This document shows, in pieces, positions 15,774 through 23,792 of a DNA stretch of 36,085 nucleotides; positions within the stretch are counted from its first letter, which is position 1, and every line of letters begins with the position of its first letter. The stretch covers positions 1 through 36,085 of the forward strand of contig JAGCVI010000036.1 in assembly GCA_017962445.1 (NCBI GenBank), in the 5' to 3' direction. The notes under the pieces are model-generated. The model saw nothing but the letters and a program-made list of their open reading frames with translations. It did no database searches and was not told the DNA's origin. Source of the DNA: Bacteroidales bacterium. Lineage in GTDB: Bacteria; Bacteroidota; Bacteroidia; Bacteroidales; P3. A program made the translations under genes and the position numbers.

Positions 15774-17312
15774 TTATCTTCCCCATGAATCGCGGTCAAG
15801 CGAGCGGTAGTTGATGGCTTCGCTGAGGTGGGTGACGTTGATTTTCTCGTCGCCTGCAAGGTCGGCGATGGTGCGGGCGACTTTCAGGATGCGGTCGTAG
15901 GCACGGGCAGACAGACCGAGGCGGTCCATAGCGGCTTTCATAAGGTTCTGGCAGTCGGTGTCAATGTCGCACCACTGGCGGAACAGTTTCTGGTTCATCT
16001 GGGCGTTGCAGTGGATGCCTTTGTAGTCCTTGTATCGTTCTTCCTGTATCTTGCGGGCGGCGATGACGCGCTGGCGTATGACGGCACTGGGTTCGCCAAG
16101 CTCCTTCTCGGCGAGGGCAGAGTGGGGCAGGGGCGTAACCTCGATGTGCAGGTCGATGCGGTCAAGCAGTGGTCCGCTGATTTTGTTCAGGTATTTGTTC
16201 ACAGCACCGGGATTGCAGGTACATGCTATTGTGGGATGGTTGTAATAGCCGCAGGGACAAGGGTTCATGGCGGCAACAAGCATGAATGCAGCCGGATATT
16301 CGGTGGTCATCTTGGCACGGCTTATGGAAACCTTCCTCTCCTCCATAGGCTGGCGAAGCACCTCTAACACGGATCTTTTGAACTCGGGAAGCTCGTCGAG
16401 GAAGAGCACTCCGTTATGTGCAAGACTAATCTCTCCGGGTTGCGGATTGGTGCCTCCGCCGACCAAGGCGACATCCGACACTGTGTGATGTGGGGCACGA
16501 AACGGTCGCACGGCAATAAGGGAGTCTTCTTTTTTCATCTTGCCTGCAACACTGTGTATCTGGGTCGTCTCGAGAGACTCTTCAAGACTCAATGGGGGCA
16601 GTATGCTGGGCAACCGCTTTGCCAGCATGGTCTTACCGCTTCCCGGAGGCCCTATAAGGATGACATTATGTCCTCCTGCAGCGGCAATCTCCAAAGCTCT
16701 CTTGATGTTTTCCTGTCCCTTCACGTCTGCAAAATCAAACTCGTATTGGTCGAGGCTTCGCGCAAACTCGGCACGCGTGTCAACGACAGTTGGCTCTATG
16801 AGTTCGGTCCCGTTTAGGTGATTGATGACTTGTATGATGTCCTCGGCACCATAGACTTCCAGATTGTTGACAATAGCGGCTTCGCGTGCGTTGTCTTTCG
16901 GCAGGATGATACCCTTGTATTTTTTCTTTCGTGCCTCTATCGCCATCGGAAGGGCTCCCTTTACCGGACGGAGACTGCCGTCAAGCGACAACTCGCCCAT
17001 AATGATATAATTCTCCAAATTATCGGCTTTCATCTGGCCGTCGGCGGCAAGAATACCAATGGCTAATGGCAAATCGTATGCGGAACCCTCCTTGCGAATG
17101 TCAGCAGGTGCCATATTGATGACTATGCGGCGTTGTGGTATGTGGTGATTGCATTGTTGAAGTGCCGACTCTATACGCTGTTGACTTTCTTTCACCGCAT
17201 TGTCGGGCAATCCAACAAGTAGGAAATTCACGCCCTTCTCCACGCTAACCTCTATTGTGATGGTTATTGCACTTACTCCATATATTGCGCTTCCGTATGT
17301 CTTTACTAACAT
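15774..17312 (-). CDS. yifB: YifB/ComM-family Mg-chelatase-like AAA+ ATPase
   Basis: ComM-type proteins are hexameric AAA+ helicases that promote branch migration during natural transformation; the family is also called YifB. The 512-residue product has the N-terminal Lon-protease-like (ChlI) domain (1-170; LLVGLPDNAVKES at 31-43), Walker A GPPGSGKT (221-228), Walker B VLFLDELPEF (302-311), a four-cysteine segment CPC...CTC (352-366) that may bind zinc, and the Mg-chelatase C-terminal lid (about 400-512). It starts 35 bases after the DUF4296 stop on the same strand and probably shares its transcript. It is widespread also in bacteria not known to be naturally transformable, so a competence role here is only possible. 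Confidence 0.94.
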   Translation of the reverse strand: MLVKTYGSAIYGVSAITITIEVSVEKGVNFLLVGLPDNAVKESQQRIESALQQCNHHIPQRRIVINMAPADIRKEGSAYDLPLAIGILAADGQMKADNLENYIIMGELSLDGSLRPVKGALPMAIEARKKKYKGIILPKDNAREAAIVNNLEVYGAEDIIQVINHLNGTELIEPTVVDTRAEFARSLDQYEFDFADVKGQENIKRALEIAAAGGHNVILIGPPGSGKTMLAKRLPSILPPLSLEESLETTQIHSVAGKMKKEDSLIAVRPFRAPHHTVSDVALVGGGTNPQPGEISLAHNGVLFLDELPEFKRSVLEVLRQPMEERKVSISRAKMTTEYPAAFMLVAAMNPCPCGYYNHPTIACTCNPGAVNKYLNKISGPLLDRIDLHIEVTPLPHSALAEKELGEPSAVIRQRVIAARKIQEERYKDYKGIHCNAQMNQKLFRQWCDIDTDCQNLMKAAMDRLGLSARAYDRILKVARTIADLAGDEKINVTHLSEAINYRSLDRDSWGR

Positions 17313-17347
17313 AATATACTGTTTTGGTTTATCGGTGGATGAAACAA

Positions 17348-17716
17348 TTAATTAATGTTTTTCAAGGCGGGATTATTTGCCTCTTCGCGAAGTCTCTGAG
17401 CTACACGTGAGTATATATCCTCGAGCATTTGAGGATGTCTTGTATAGTAAGCAATGCTGGTGTCATAGTCTGCAAGACTGATGTTGTATTTCAGAAACAG
17501 TGAGTCGTATGCGGCTGAGACAATGGTGTCGGCGGTTTCTCGGCCATGGCTGACAAGTACATAGTCGTAACTGTCTATTAAATGTGCCTCAACCAAAAAA
17601 TCTGCCATTGTAGCACTGTCTATGACATTCTTAGGAATTTGCTCGTCATGGCATGAAGAAAACAATGCCATGAGGCATAGAGTGAATGTAGCAGTTGTTA
17701 TATGTCGCCAAATCAT
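17348..17716 (-). CDS. DUF4296-domain lipoprotein
   Basis: The 122-residue product starts with a lipoprotein signal peptide whose lipobox is LFSSC (Cys at about 22). The mature part is predicted helical, with MADFLVEAHLIDSYDYV and a DSLFLKYNISLADYDTSIAYY...PQMLEDIYSRV segment typical of the DUF4296 family of Bacteroidota. The function of the family is unknown. The gene follows the tRNA-Val terminator by about 40 bases. I see no strong promoter in that gap, only a TTTG near 17747-17750 with a poor -7 region. yifB follows 35 bases downstream. Confidence 0.85.
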   Translation of the reverse strand: MIWRHITTATFTLCLMALFSSCHDEQIPKNVIDSATMADFLVEAHLIDSYDYVLVSHGRETADTIVSAAYDSLFLKYNISLADYDTSIAYYTRHPQMLEDIYSRVAQRLREEANNPALKNIN

Positions 17717-17754
17717 ATTTATTAGTATTGAATGGTCGGTTACTCAGTCAAATA

Positions 17755-17784
17755 ACAAAAAAGAGGACACTCTTTGTCCTCTTT
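17755..17784 (-). terminator. Rho-independent terminator of tRNA-Val
   Basis: A perfect 10-bp stem, AAAGAGGACA (17760-17769) with TGTCCTCTTT (17775-17784), has a 5-base loop. Read on the minus strand it ends in TTTTTT (complement of 17757-17762). It lies 11 bases beyond the 3' end of the tRNA gene. Confidence 0.8.
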
Positions 17785-17795
17785 ACTGTCTCTTG

Positions 17796-17870
17796 TGGGA
17801 GTTACTGGGCTCGAACCAGTGACCTCTTGCTTGTAAGGCAAGCGCTCTGAACCAGCTGAGCTAAACTCCC
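17796..17870 (-). tRNA. tRNA-Val (anticodon UAC)
   Basis: The minus strand folds as a complete 75-base cloverleaf. The acceptor stem GGGAGTT pairs with AACTCCC; the D arm is GCTC...GAGC; the anticodon arm CTTGC-CTTACAA-GCAAG gives anticodon TAC; the T arm is ACTGG-TTCGAGC-CCAGT; and the discriminator base is A. The 3' CCA is not encoded and must be added after transcription. Confidence 0.96.
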
Positions 17871-17900
17871 TCTACAAGTCTTTGTACTTGATTTGAGTTT

Positions 17901-17932
17901 GCAAAAGTACACACTTTTTACAAAATGGCAAA
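17901..17932 (-). promoter_or_regulatory. Promoter of tRNA-Val
   Basis: On the minus strand TTTG (complement of 17929-17932), exactly 19 bases, then TACTTTTGC (complement of 17901-17909) match the Bacteroidota consensus TTTG-N19-TAnnTTTG fully. It lies 30 bases before the mature tRNA 5' end. The remainder of the gap up to 18065 shows nothing recognisable. Confidence 0.8.
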
Positions 17933-18065
17933 ATTTTTCTTTGGTTTATAAGGATGGTTAAAAGTAATAAACTGAAATTGTATACGATATAATATGGGCC
18001 ATTTTGTTTGTGTCTTATCTGTACTCATGTCCTTGCTTGAATTCTCTTATCCTTGCGAAAGGGTT

Positions 18066-19925
18066 TTATTTAAAATTCTGCATCTCTACAAGGCTCTTGT
18101 AAAGACCATCGCGGGCTATGAGTTCGGCATGTGTGCCCTGCTGCACAATCTTGCCGTGGTCCATCACGACTATCATGTCGGCGTTTTCTATTGTTGAGAG
18201 CCTGTGGGCTATGACGATTGTCGTACGACCAAGCATAAGGGTGTCGAGTGCGGTCTGTACGGCTTGCTGCGACTCGTTGTCGAGCGCCGAGGTGGCTTCG
18301 TCAAGTATCAGGATGGGAGGGTTGCGCAATACGGCACGCGCTATGCTTATACGTTGCCGTTGCCCTCCACTCAGTGCACTGCCATGATCGCCTACAGGCG
18401 TTTCATACCCTTGTTCCATCTGCATGATGAAGCTATCTGCGTCTGCAATGCGGGCAGCCTCTTGTATCTTCTCCAACGGCACCCCTTTAAGACCAAAAGA
18501 GATATTGTTGGCTACGGTGTCGTTGAAGAGGATGCAACTCTGTGACACCACTCCTATATTGCGCCTCAAAGAGTCAATGTTGAGTTCTCTGATGTCTGTG
18601 CCGTCTATGGTTATGACACCCGAGGTGGGATCATAAAAACGGGGCAGCAGGTCTGCAAGGGTGGTTTTCCCTGCTCCCGAAGGACCTACCACTGCAACCT
18701 TCAACCCTTTGGGAATGGTGAGATTCAGGTGGTCGAGAACAAATATCTGTTTGCCGTCGTTTGAATCGTACGCAAAACTGACATCATGGTAACTTATCGT
18801 GTCGTTGAACGCCGTTAGCTTGAAGGCATCAGGCTTTTCTATTATGCGTTCATCGGCATCCAAAATCTCGAAGATGCGTGCTGCGGAAGCACTGCCTTTC
18901 TGCAGACTGCTGTATGCCTTGACTATGGCTTGCACCGGCGGTATGAGGCGTGCGAAGATGATAACGAAAAGAATAAAGACGGAGGCTTGTATCTCTCCCC
19001 CGAGTACAGCATTGCCGCCCAGCACAAGGATAAAAGCAAGGCCGAAAGTGCCAAGTACTTCCGACAGCGGACTGCCGGCTTCGCGGCGGCGTGCCACCCT
19101 CATCATCCGACGGCTGTAGTCTCGGTTCACCCCTTCGTATTTCTCTTGACGGTAGGCTTCGCGACGGTAGGCTTTTATTACCTCCAGATTGTCGAGCGAC
19201 TCCTTGTAGGCCGACATCATCTCTCCTAATTTCTCTTGCCCTTTTAATGAGTTCCGTTTCAGACTTTTGCCTATCTTGCTTATCAGAAATACCGCTGGCG
19301 GCAGCACGACAAGGAAAAGCAGGAAAAGACGCGGACTGATAAAGATGAGCGTGGCTGCGAATACCACCACATTTATTGGATCTTTGACCAGCGACTGCAT
19401 CGTGCTTACCACGCTCCACTCTATGTCGGCAAGGTCCGAAGACATGCGGCTGATAATATCTCCTTTCTTCTTTCCTGAAAAGTATGAAATCGGTAGTATT
19501 GTGATTTTGTGGTATATGTCGTCGCGTAACCGTTGCAGCACACCGTTGCGTATGGGACTGAGGAAAAACAACCCCAGGTAGCGTGTCAGGTTGTAGAGCA
19601 ACGAACAGGCGAGGTAACCTCCCGCAAAAGTAAGCAGGCAGGACCACAGACCTGCACTCTCCTTGAATGCGTAGATATGGTACATGGCCCATTCGGTCAA
19701 TGCGCTCTGGTTAAAGGCCAATGCGGGTTCGGTAGCCGGCGGCTCGCTCATGCCGAAAAACAATTCGATAACAGGCACGATAAGCACAAATGAAAAAAGG
19801 TTGAATACAACAGAAAGCAGGTTGAACAAGATGTTCAGCACTATCTCTTTGGGATAGTGCCGCAGATACTTGAACACTCTGAGTATCGCATGTTTGCCGG
19901 TTCGGGTATCGCTTTTCTTTCCCAT
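18066..19925 (-). CDS. MsbA-like ABC exporter (fused membrane and ATPase domains)
   Basis: This 619-residue half-transporter should work as a homodimer in the inner membrane. The membrane domain (about 25-340) has six predicted helices, with a longer periplasmic loop at about 58-90. The ATPase domain carries Walker A GPSGAGKT (414-421), signature LSGGQ (519-523) and Walker B with ILILDEATSALD (538-549); the H-loop is IVIAHRLST. The architecture fits the MsbA/lipid-exporter group, so flipping lipid A or another lipid or peptide is plausible but not proven. It begins one base after the stop of the PorE-like gene (TAATATG) and is the last gene of the sufC-led run. No terminator hairpin is evident downstream. 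Confidence 0.9.
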   Translation of the reverse strand: MGKKSDTRTGKHAILRVFKYLRHYPKEIVLNILFNLLSVVFNLFSFVLIVPVIELFFGMSEPPATEPALAFNQSALTEWAMYHIYAFKESAGLWSCLLTFAGGYLACSLLYNLTRYLGLFFLSPIRNGVLQRLRDDIYHKITILPISYFSGKKKGDIISRMSSDLADIEWSVVSTMQSLVKDPINVVVFAATLIFISPRLFLLFLVVLPPAVFLISKIGKSLKRNSLKGQEKLGEMMSAYKESLDNLEVIKAYRREAYRQEKYEGVNRDYSRRMMRVARRREAGSPLSEVLGTFGLAFILVLGGNAVLGGEIQASVFILFVIIFARLIPPVQAIVKAYSSLQKGSASAARIFEILDADERIIEKPDAFKLTAFNDTISYHDVSFAYDSNDGKQIFVLDHLNLTIPKGLKVAVVGPSGAGKTTLADLLPRFYDPTSGVITIDGTDIRELNIDSLRRNIGVVSQSCILFNDTVANNISFGLKGVPLEKIQEAARIADADSFIMQMEQGYETPVGDHGSALSGGQRQRISIARAVLRNPPILILDEATSALDNESQQAVQTALDTLMLGRTTIVIAHRLSTIENADMIVVMDHGKIVQQGTHAELIARDGLYKSLVEMQNFK

Positions 19926-19926
19926 A

Positions 19927-21810
19927 TTACATCTGTGTTATGACTATTACCGGTGTCGCTATCGCCGAATTTGATTTGTATTCCAGACGCTCGGCACGCA
20001 GTTGGCGTGAGAGCAGGTAGTCGTGTATGGCTTTAGCCTCGTCCAGAGTGGTTGCTTCGATGCGTATGTGCATACGCGGATGTTGCAGCAGATAGTCGGT
20101 GTAGGCATCGAGAATGGCTGTGGCATTGGCGGTAAGGGGTACGACGCTCTTTTTCCCCGGTGCTTTTGGCAGCGGCATCGGATAGCGCCCCAGCATCTCG
20201 GCGAACTGCATAACGAAGTCGGCGGCATTGATGTCGCGTCGTACCTGTGCGGCATTTCCGCAGACAACGCGAGGCAGGTAGCCTTCTGCGTTGACAATTA
20301 CAGTGTTATTGCCTTTGGTCGAAAGGGCGATGGCATAGTTGTCACCGTCGCCAAAAAAGTAATGGTCCGCGTCGGCTTTGTCTCGCAAAATGTCGATGGT
20401 GCCCGACAGGTGTTTGTTGTCGCTGCCCGTTATGGCTTTCCCTGTGACTACGCTCATCTCTTCGGGCTGTGCGGCAGGATATAGTTCAAATGTGAAAATG
20501 TCGTTGCCTCCGACACCGGGCCATTCTGTCGACTTGCCGGCGAAATAGCCCTGTTTGCCGTCGGTTGTGACATCGAAGCAAATATCATTCTCCTCGGTGT
20601 TGATAGGCAGTCCGAGGTTGGTGGGCCTTTGCATATATGTGTCGGTCAGGTCGATGAAATACATGTCATATCCGCCAAAGCCCTGCCATCCGTTTGAGGC
20701 AAAATAGAGTGTTTTACCGTCGGCGTGTATGAACGGGAGTTTTTCATTACCGGCACTATTGACTGCAGGGCCGAGGTTTTCGGCGCGGCTCCAGTCGCCA
20801 TTGGCCAGTCGCCGGCATACCCAGATGTCGTCTCCGCCGTAGCCACCGCTGCGATTCGAGACGAAATAGAGGTATTGTCCGTCGGGAGTTATGGATGGCT
20901 GCGATTCCCAAGTGCGCTCACCATTGACGTTGCGGCCTGCGTTCTGAAGCGGACCCCATTTCCCTTTTGTGCGCTGAGTGTAGTATATGTCGCAATTTGC
21001 ATAACCTTTCTCGCGGCTCATCAACGACAGGTACATCAGGTTGCCGTCGGCGGTGGTCGATATACTGGATATTTCGCCCTCTTCGTTGAATGGCGATGGC
21101 AACTCCTCGCCAGCGGTATAGGCGGTGTCTTTCCAGCGGCTAACGAACAGGTGTAGCACCATTTCGTCAGCCTCCTTATCGTAGAAAGTCTTTTGTCTTG
21201 AAGTTGGCACCTGTCTCAAAAAGTACATCTCCTTGCCGTCTGGAGTGATATAAGGCCTGTATTCGTCGTATCGCGACGACACGCCTCTAATTACCGTCGG
21301 AAAGAAAGGCACCTGGTTCTGCTGTGCTTCGGAAAGGAATTCCGACCAATACAGGTAGTTCGAGGCTTCTTCATATACTGCGTCATATATGGGGTTGGGC
21401 TTTTGATTGGCCATGTCGAAGTACCTGTTCAGCTGCTCTATGGCTTCATCGTATTGTTTGTAGCTGTAGTGCACAACAGCCATGTAAAAGTATGCCAAGG
21501 CATTGGGATACTCGGGACATAGCTTGAACAGTTTGTTGAAGTAGTTTCGTATGATGGCGGGCCGCTCGTCGCATTTCACTGCCGAAACGCCCATGTAGAA
21601 ATAAGGGTCGGCGGCAGTGCGATTGTGTTGCGACACTTTTCGCATCAATGTCAGACACTGTTGGTAACGTTTGTTGTTGTAGGCTTCAAGACCTTTCTCG
21701 AAGTCGGTCTTGTCGCTGCCCGTAAAGTGATATTGGCAATTGTCACTCTGTGCCAAGGCCGTCAATGACAGCGCAATAATCAGCAACAGCGTCAGCAACA
21801 GACGTTTCAT
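19927..21810 (-). CDS. PorE-like protein: TPR, PD40 propeller, regulatory-type domain, OmpA-like remnant
   Basis: The 627-residue product has a signal peptide (MKRLLLTLLLIIALSLTALAQ). TPR repeats follow at about 33-150, then a beta-propeller of PD40/WD40-like units at about 185-440 (YITPDGKEMYF, SITPDGQYLYFVSNRSGG, GGDDIW, GGYDMYF, GGNDIF). A carboxypeptidase-regulatory-like segment lies at about 450-520 and an OmpA-like C-terminal region at about 540-627. This order matches PorE, a periplasmic T9SS component that binds peptidoglycan in Porphyromonas. There is no lipobox cysteine. In the C-terminal region the segment with the peptidoglycan-contacting Asp and Arg of OmpA domains seems missing. 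It starts 7 bases after the sufD stop. A general OmpA/PD40 envelope protein is the alternative. Confidence 0.8.
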   Translation of the reverse strand: MKRLLLTLLLIIALSLTALAQSDNCQYHFTGSDKTDFEKGLEAYNNKRYQQCLTLMRKVSQHNRTAADPYFYMGVSAVKCDERPAIIRNYFNKLFKLCPEYPNALAYFYMAVVHYSYKQYDEAIEQLNRYFDMANQKPNPIYDAVYEEASNYLYWSEFLSEAQQNQVPFFPTVIRGVSSRYDEYRPYITPDGKEMYFLRQVPTSRQKTFYDKEADEMVLHLFVSRWKDTAYTAGEELPSPFNEEGEISSISTTADGNLMYLSLMSREKGYANCDIYYTQRTKGKWGPLQNAGRNVNGERTWESQPSITPDGQYLYFVSNRSGGYGGDDIWVCRRLANGDWSRAENLGPAVNSAGNEKLPFIHADGKTLYFASNGWQGFGGYDMYFIDLTDTYMQRPTNLGLPINTEENDICFDVTTDGKQGYFAGKSTEWPGVGGNDIFTFELYPAAQPEEMSVVTGKAITGSDNKHLSGTIDILRDKADADHYFFGDGDNYAIALSTKGNNTVIVNAEGYLPRVVCGNAAQVRRDINAADFVMQFAEMLGRYPMPLPKAPGKKSVVPLTANATAILDAYTDYLLQHPRMHIRIEATTLDEAKAIHDYLLSRQLRAERLEYKSNSAIATPVIVITQM

Positions 21811-21817
21811 CGTGGCG

Positions 21818-22747
21818 TCAGAGTTTTGATGGGTCTATCTCAAAATGGGCGTCAGGACCATTGCATGGGTTTGCACATGCTATTGCGCAGTCGGCACAAG
21901 AGGTCAGTTCTCCATGCAGGCGTTTCTTTACCATATCGCCAACGGCGTCATGGAGCGAAGGAATGGCTATTCCGCTTATCACTTCGTCGCAGAAGGCGTA
22001 GCTCAGCATCGTGGTGGCTGTCTTGCGGCTGATGCCACGGGTCATGAGATAGTACAGCGCCTGTTCGTCGAGCTGGCCTATTGTGCTTCCGTGTGAACAT
22101 TTCACATCGTCATTGTATATCTCGAGGAAGGGCCTGGTGTCGACATGGGCCTTATCCGTCAGCAGAATGTTGCGGTTGGTTTGATAGGCTTCGGTTTTAA
22201 CGGCGCCGTCCTGGACGAGGACATGGCCGTTGAAGCGTGCTTTCGCCGAGTCGTCAATGATGCCTTTGTATAGTTCGCGGCTGTGGCAGTATGGCTTTGC
22301 GTGTTCAACAAAGATATAGTTGTCGCATTGCTGCTCGCGGTCTGTAAGGTATAGCCCGTCGGCTTCCAACCTGCATTCTTCGCCTTGCATGCGAACCTCT
22401 ATATTGTTGCGTACATGGTCGCCTCCAAGTGTGACGGTGCATAGATTTGCAGAGGCTCCCCTCTGCATGAAGAGCCGTAGTTCTGTAAGGTGAAGAGCGG
22501 GGGTGTTCATGCCTTGTAAACGGTACAACGTGAGGTGTGCTCCTTCTCCAATATTTATTGATAGATTCTCGATATCGGGCATTATATTGTAACCGTTCTC
22601 TTCGCGAAGCATGAACATGGGTGCGTCGGCGTTGTTGCAGAGCACAAGCTTGTATTCTCTGCCGTTCTCTATACTAAGCTCTTGTTGCGGTGCTTCGCAA
22701 TGCCAACTGTCGTCCCAAACACGAGGTAATACATCTTTGCGTATCAT
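21818..22747 (-). CDS. sufD: Fe-S cluster assembly protein SufD
   Basis: SufD joins SufB and SufC in the cytosolic SufBC2D scaffold for iron-sulfur cluster assembly. The 309-residue product has the SufBD beta-helix core (LTLYRLQG..., RLFMQRGASANLCTVTLGG) and the diagnostic C-terminal stretch DVKCSHGSTIGQLDEQALYY, then LMTRGISRKTA. The end is unusual: four cysteines in C-x2-C-x3-C-x3-C (284, 287, 291, 295). I chose ATG 22747, 13 bases after the sufC stop, because IRKDVLPRVW is the first sensible sequence. The frame stays open upstream to 22819, but that part overlaps sufC and is arginine/lysine-rich without family features. No sufB or sufS is adjacent. Confidence 0.9.
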   Translation of the reverse strand: MIRKDVLPRVWDDSWHCEAPQQELSIENGREYKLVLCNNADAPMFMLREENGYNIMPDIENLSINIGEGAHLTLYRLQGMNTPALHLTELRLFMQRGASANLCTVTLGGDHVRNNIEVRMQGEECRLEADGLYLTDREQQCDNYIFVEHAKPYCHSRELYKGIIDDSAKARFNGHVLVQDGAVKTEAYQTNRNILLTDKAHVDTRPFLEIYNDDVKCSHGSTIGQLDEQALYYLMTRGISRKTATTMLSYAFCDEVISGIAIPSLHDAVGDMVKKRLHGELTSCADCAIACANPCNGPDAHFEIDPSKL

Positions 22748-22760
22748 TTGCTCAGTATTC

Positions 22761-23519
22761 TCAGTTTTCAATTTCCTTCTTAATCCACTCGTAGCCCTTC
22801 TCCTCCAGCTCCAGTGCAAGCTCTTTGGGTCCGGTTTTTACTATGCGTCCCTCGTATAGCACATGCACGAAGTCGGGAACGATATAATCCAGCAACCTTT
22901 GGTAGTGGGTTATCACTATCGTGGCGTTTTCAGGAGAACGCAGTTGGTTAACACCGTTGGCGACGATGCGTAGGGCGTCGATGTCGAGGCCTGAGTCGGT
23001 TTCGTCGAGAATGGCCAATGTGGGATTGAGCATGGCCATCTGGAAAATCTCGTTTTTCTTCTTCTCTCCACCGGAGAAACCTTCGTTGACAGAACGGTTG
23101 GCAAGATTGGTGGTCATTTCGACCACTTTCTTTTTCTCCTCCATAAGTTTAAGGAACTCTGCTCCACTCAAAGGATCAAGCCCTTTGTACTTACGCTGCT
23201 CGTTGACTGCGGTGCGCATGAAGTTGGTGATGGTTACGCCGGGGATTTCAACAGGGTATTGGAATCCGAGGAAGATGCCTTCGTTGGCACGTACATCGAC
23301 GGGGAGGTCAAGGATGTTTTTGCCGTTGTAGATAACCTCGCCTTGGGTAACTGTATATTTTGGGTTGCCGGCAATAATTCCCGCCAGGGTGCTTTTGCCG
23401 TTGCCGTTGGGTCCCATGATGGAATGGACTTCGCCTTTGTTGATTTCCAAGTTGACGCCCTTCAGAATCTCGCGATCACCGATGCAGGCATGCAAATTGC
23501 GAATCGATAGCAGTGACAT
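22761..23519 (-). CDS. sufC: Fe-S cluster assembly ATPase SufC
   Basis: SufC is the ABC-type ATPase that drives shape changes of the SufBC2D scaffold. The 252-residue product has Walker A GPNGNGKS (about 35-42), the SufC-type Q-loop region [16 protein letters not shown], signature [14 protein letters not shown], Walker [17 protein letters not shown] and the H-loop ITHYQRLL. All are characteristic of SufC rather than transport ATPases. It is the first gene of a minus-strand run (sufC, sufD, porE-like, msbA-like) with gaps of 13, 7 and 1 bases and has a good promoter 64 bases upstream. In many Bacteroidota sufB lies just before sufC; here the upstream region is non-coding on this strand. Confidence 0.95.
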   Translation of the reverse strand: MSLLSIRNLHACIGDREILKGVNLEINKGEVHSIMGPNGNGKSTLAGIIAGNPKYTVTQGEVIYNGKNILDLPVDVRANEGIFLGFQYPVEIPGVTITNFMRTAVNEQRKYKGLDPLSGAEFLKLMEEKKKVVEMTTNLANRSVNEGFSGGEKKKNEIFQMAMLNPTLAILDETDSGLDIDALRIVANGVNQLRSPENATIVITHYQRLLDYIVPDFVHVLYEGRIVKTGPKELALELEEKGYEWIKKEIEN

Positions 23520-23582
23520 ATATTGTTCAATTGGTTGAATGTGTGTAAAATATTATTGCTGTACGCTTAAAGTACGGAATAA

Positions 23583-23614
23583 CAAAAATACACTTTTTTT
23601 TCTGTTTGGAAAAA
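23583..23614 (-). promoter_or_regulatory. Promoter of the sufC operon
   Basis: On the minus strand TATTTTTG (complement of 23583-23590) is an exact TAnnTTTG box. A T-run (complement of 23610-23614) sits 19-20 bases upstream as a near match to the -33 TTTG. It lies about 64 bases before the sufC ATG. Confidence 0.55.
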
Positions 23615-23640
23615 TAGCCTTTCGATTCAAAAAAATATCG

Positions 23641-23649
23641 TATTTTTGC
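23641..23649 (+). promoter_or_regulatory. -7 box reading toward the SAM hydroxide adenosyltransferase gene
   Basis: TATTTTTGC is an exact -7 match. The -33 region is poor: TTTCG at 23620-23624 is too close by about three bases. It lies about 144 bases before the ATG at 23793. The leader between them holds a 12-base direct repeat and 7-base tandem repeats. Confidence 0.45.
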
Positions 23650-23707
23650 AAACCGAAAAGTTTTGGCTCAACAGCCTATACGTTGTTGAATGTAAAGCTT
23701 CTTACTA

Positions 23708-23744
23708 TACACCTATACACTTTTACACCCAATACACCTATACA
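23708..23744. repeat. 12-base direct repeat TACACCTATACA, 25-base period
   Basis: TACACCTATACA occurs at 23708-23719 and again at 23733-23744, separated start to start by 25 bases. The sequence between is also ACAC-rich (TTTTACACCC). It lies in the leader or promoter-distal region of the following gene. The period of about two and a half helical turns does not by itself indicate an operator. Confidence 0.6.
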
Positions 23745-23750
23745 AAAAAA

Positions 23751-23787
23751 TAACCATTAATCTTTAACATTTAACCATTAACCGTTA
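23751..23787. repeat. Tandem 7-base repeat (TTAACCA/TTAACCG), copy 2
   Basis: Units are (T)AACCA, TTAATCT, TTAACAT, TTAACCA, TTAACCG and TTA, ending five bases before the ATG at 23793. The last two units match the 2775-2805 and 24698-24735 blocks exactly. Confidence 0.8.
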
Positions 23788-23792
23788 CTCAC

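Noticed and set aside
18850-19692. Open frame of 280 codons on the minus strand, other frame
   Set aside because: It is a frame-shifted shadow of the MsbA-like gene; Arg/His/Gly/Ser-rich with no recognisable domain.
22748-22819. Upstream start for sufD overlapping sufC
   Set aside because: The added 24 residues are basic and unlike SufD; ATG 22747 lies 13 bases past the sufC stop.
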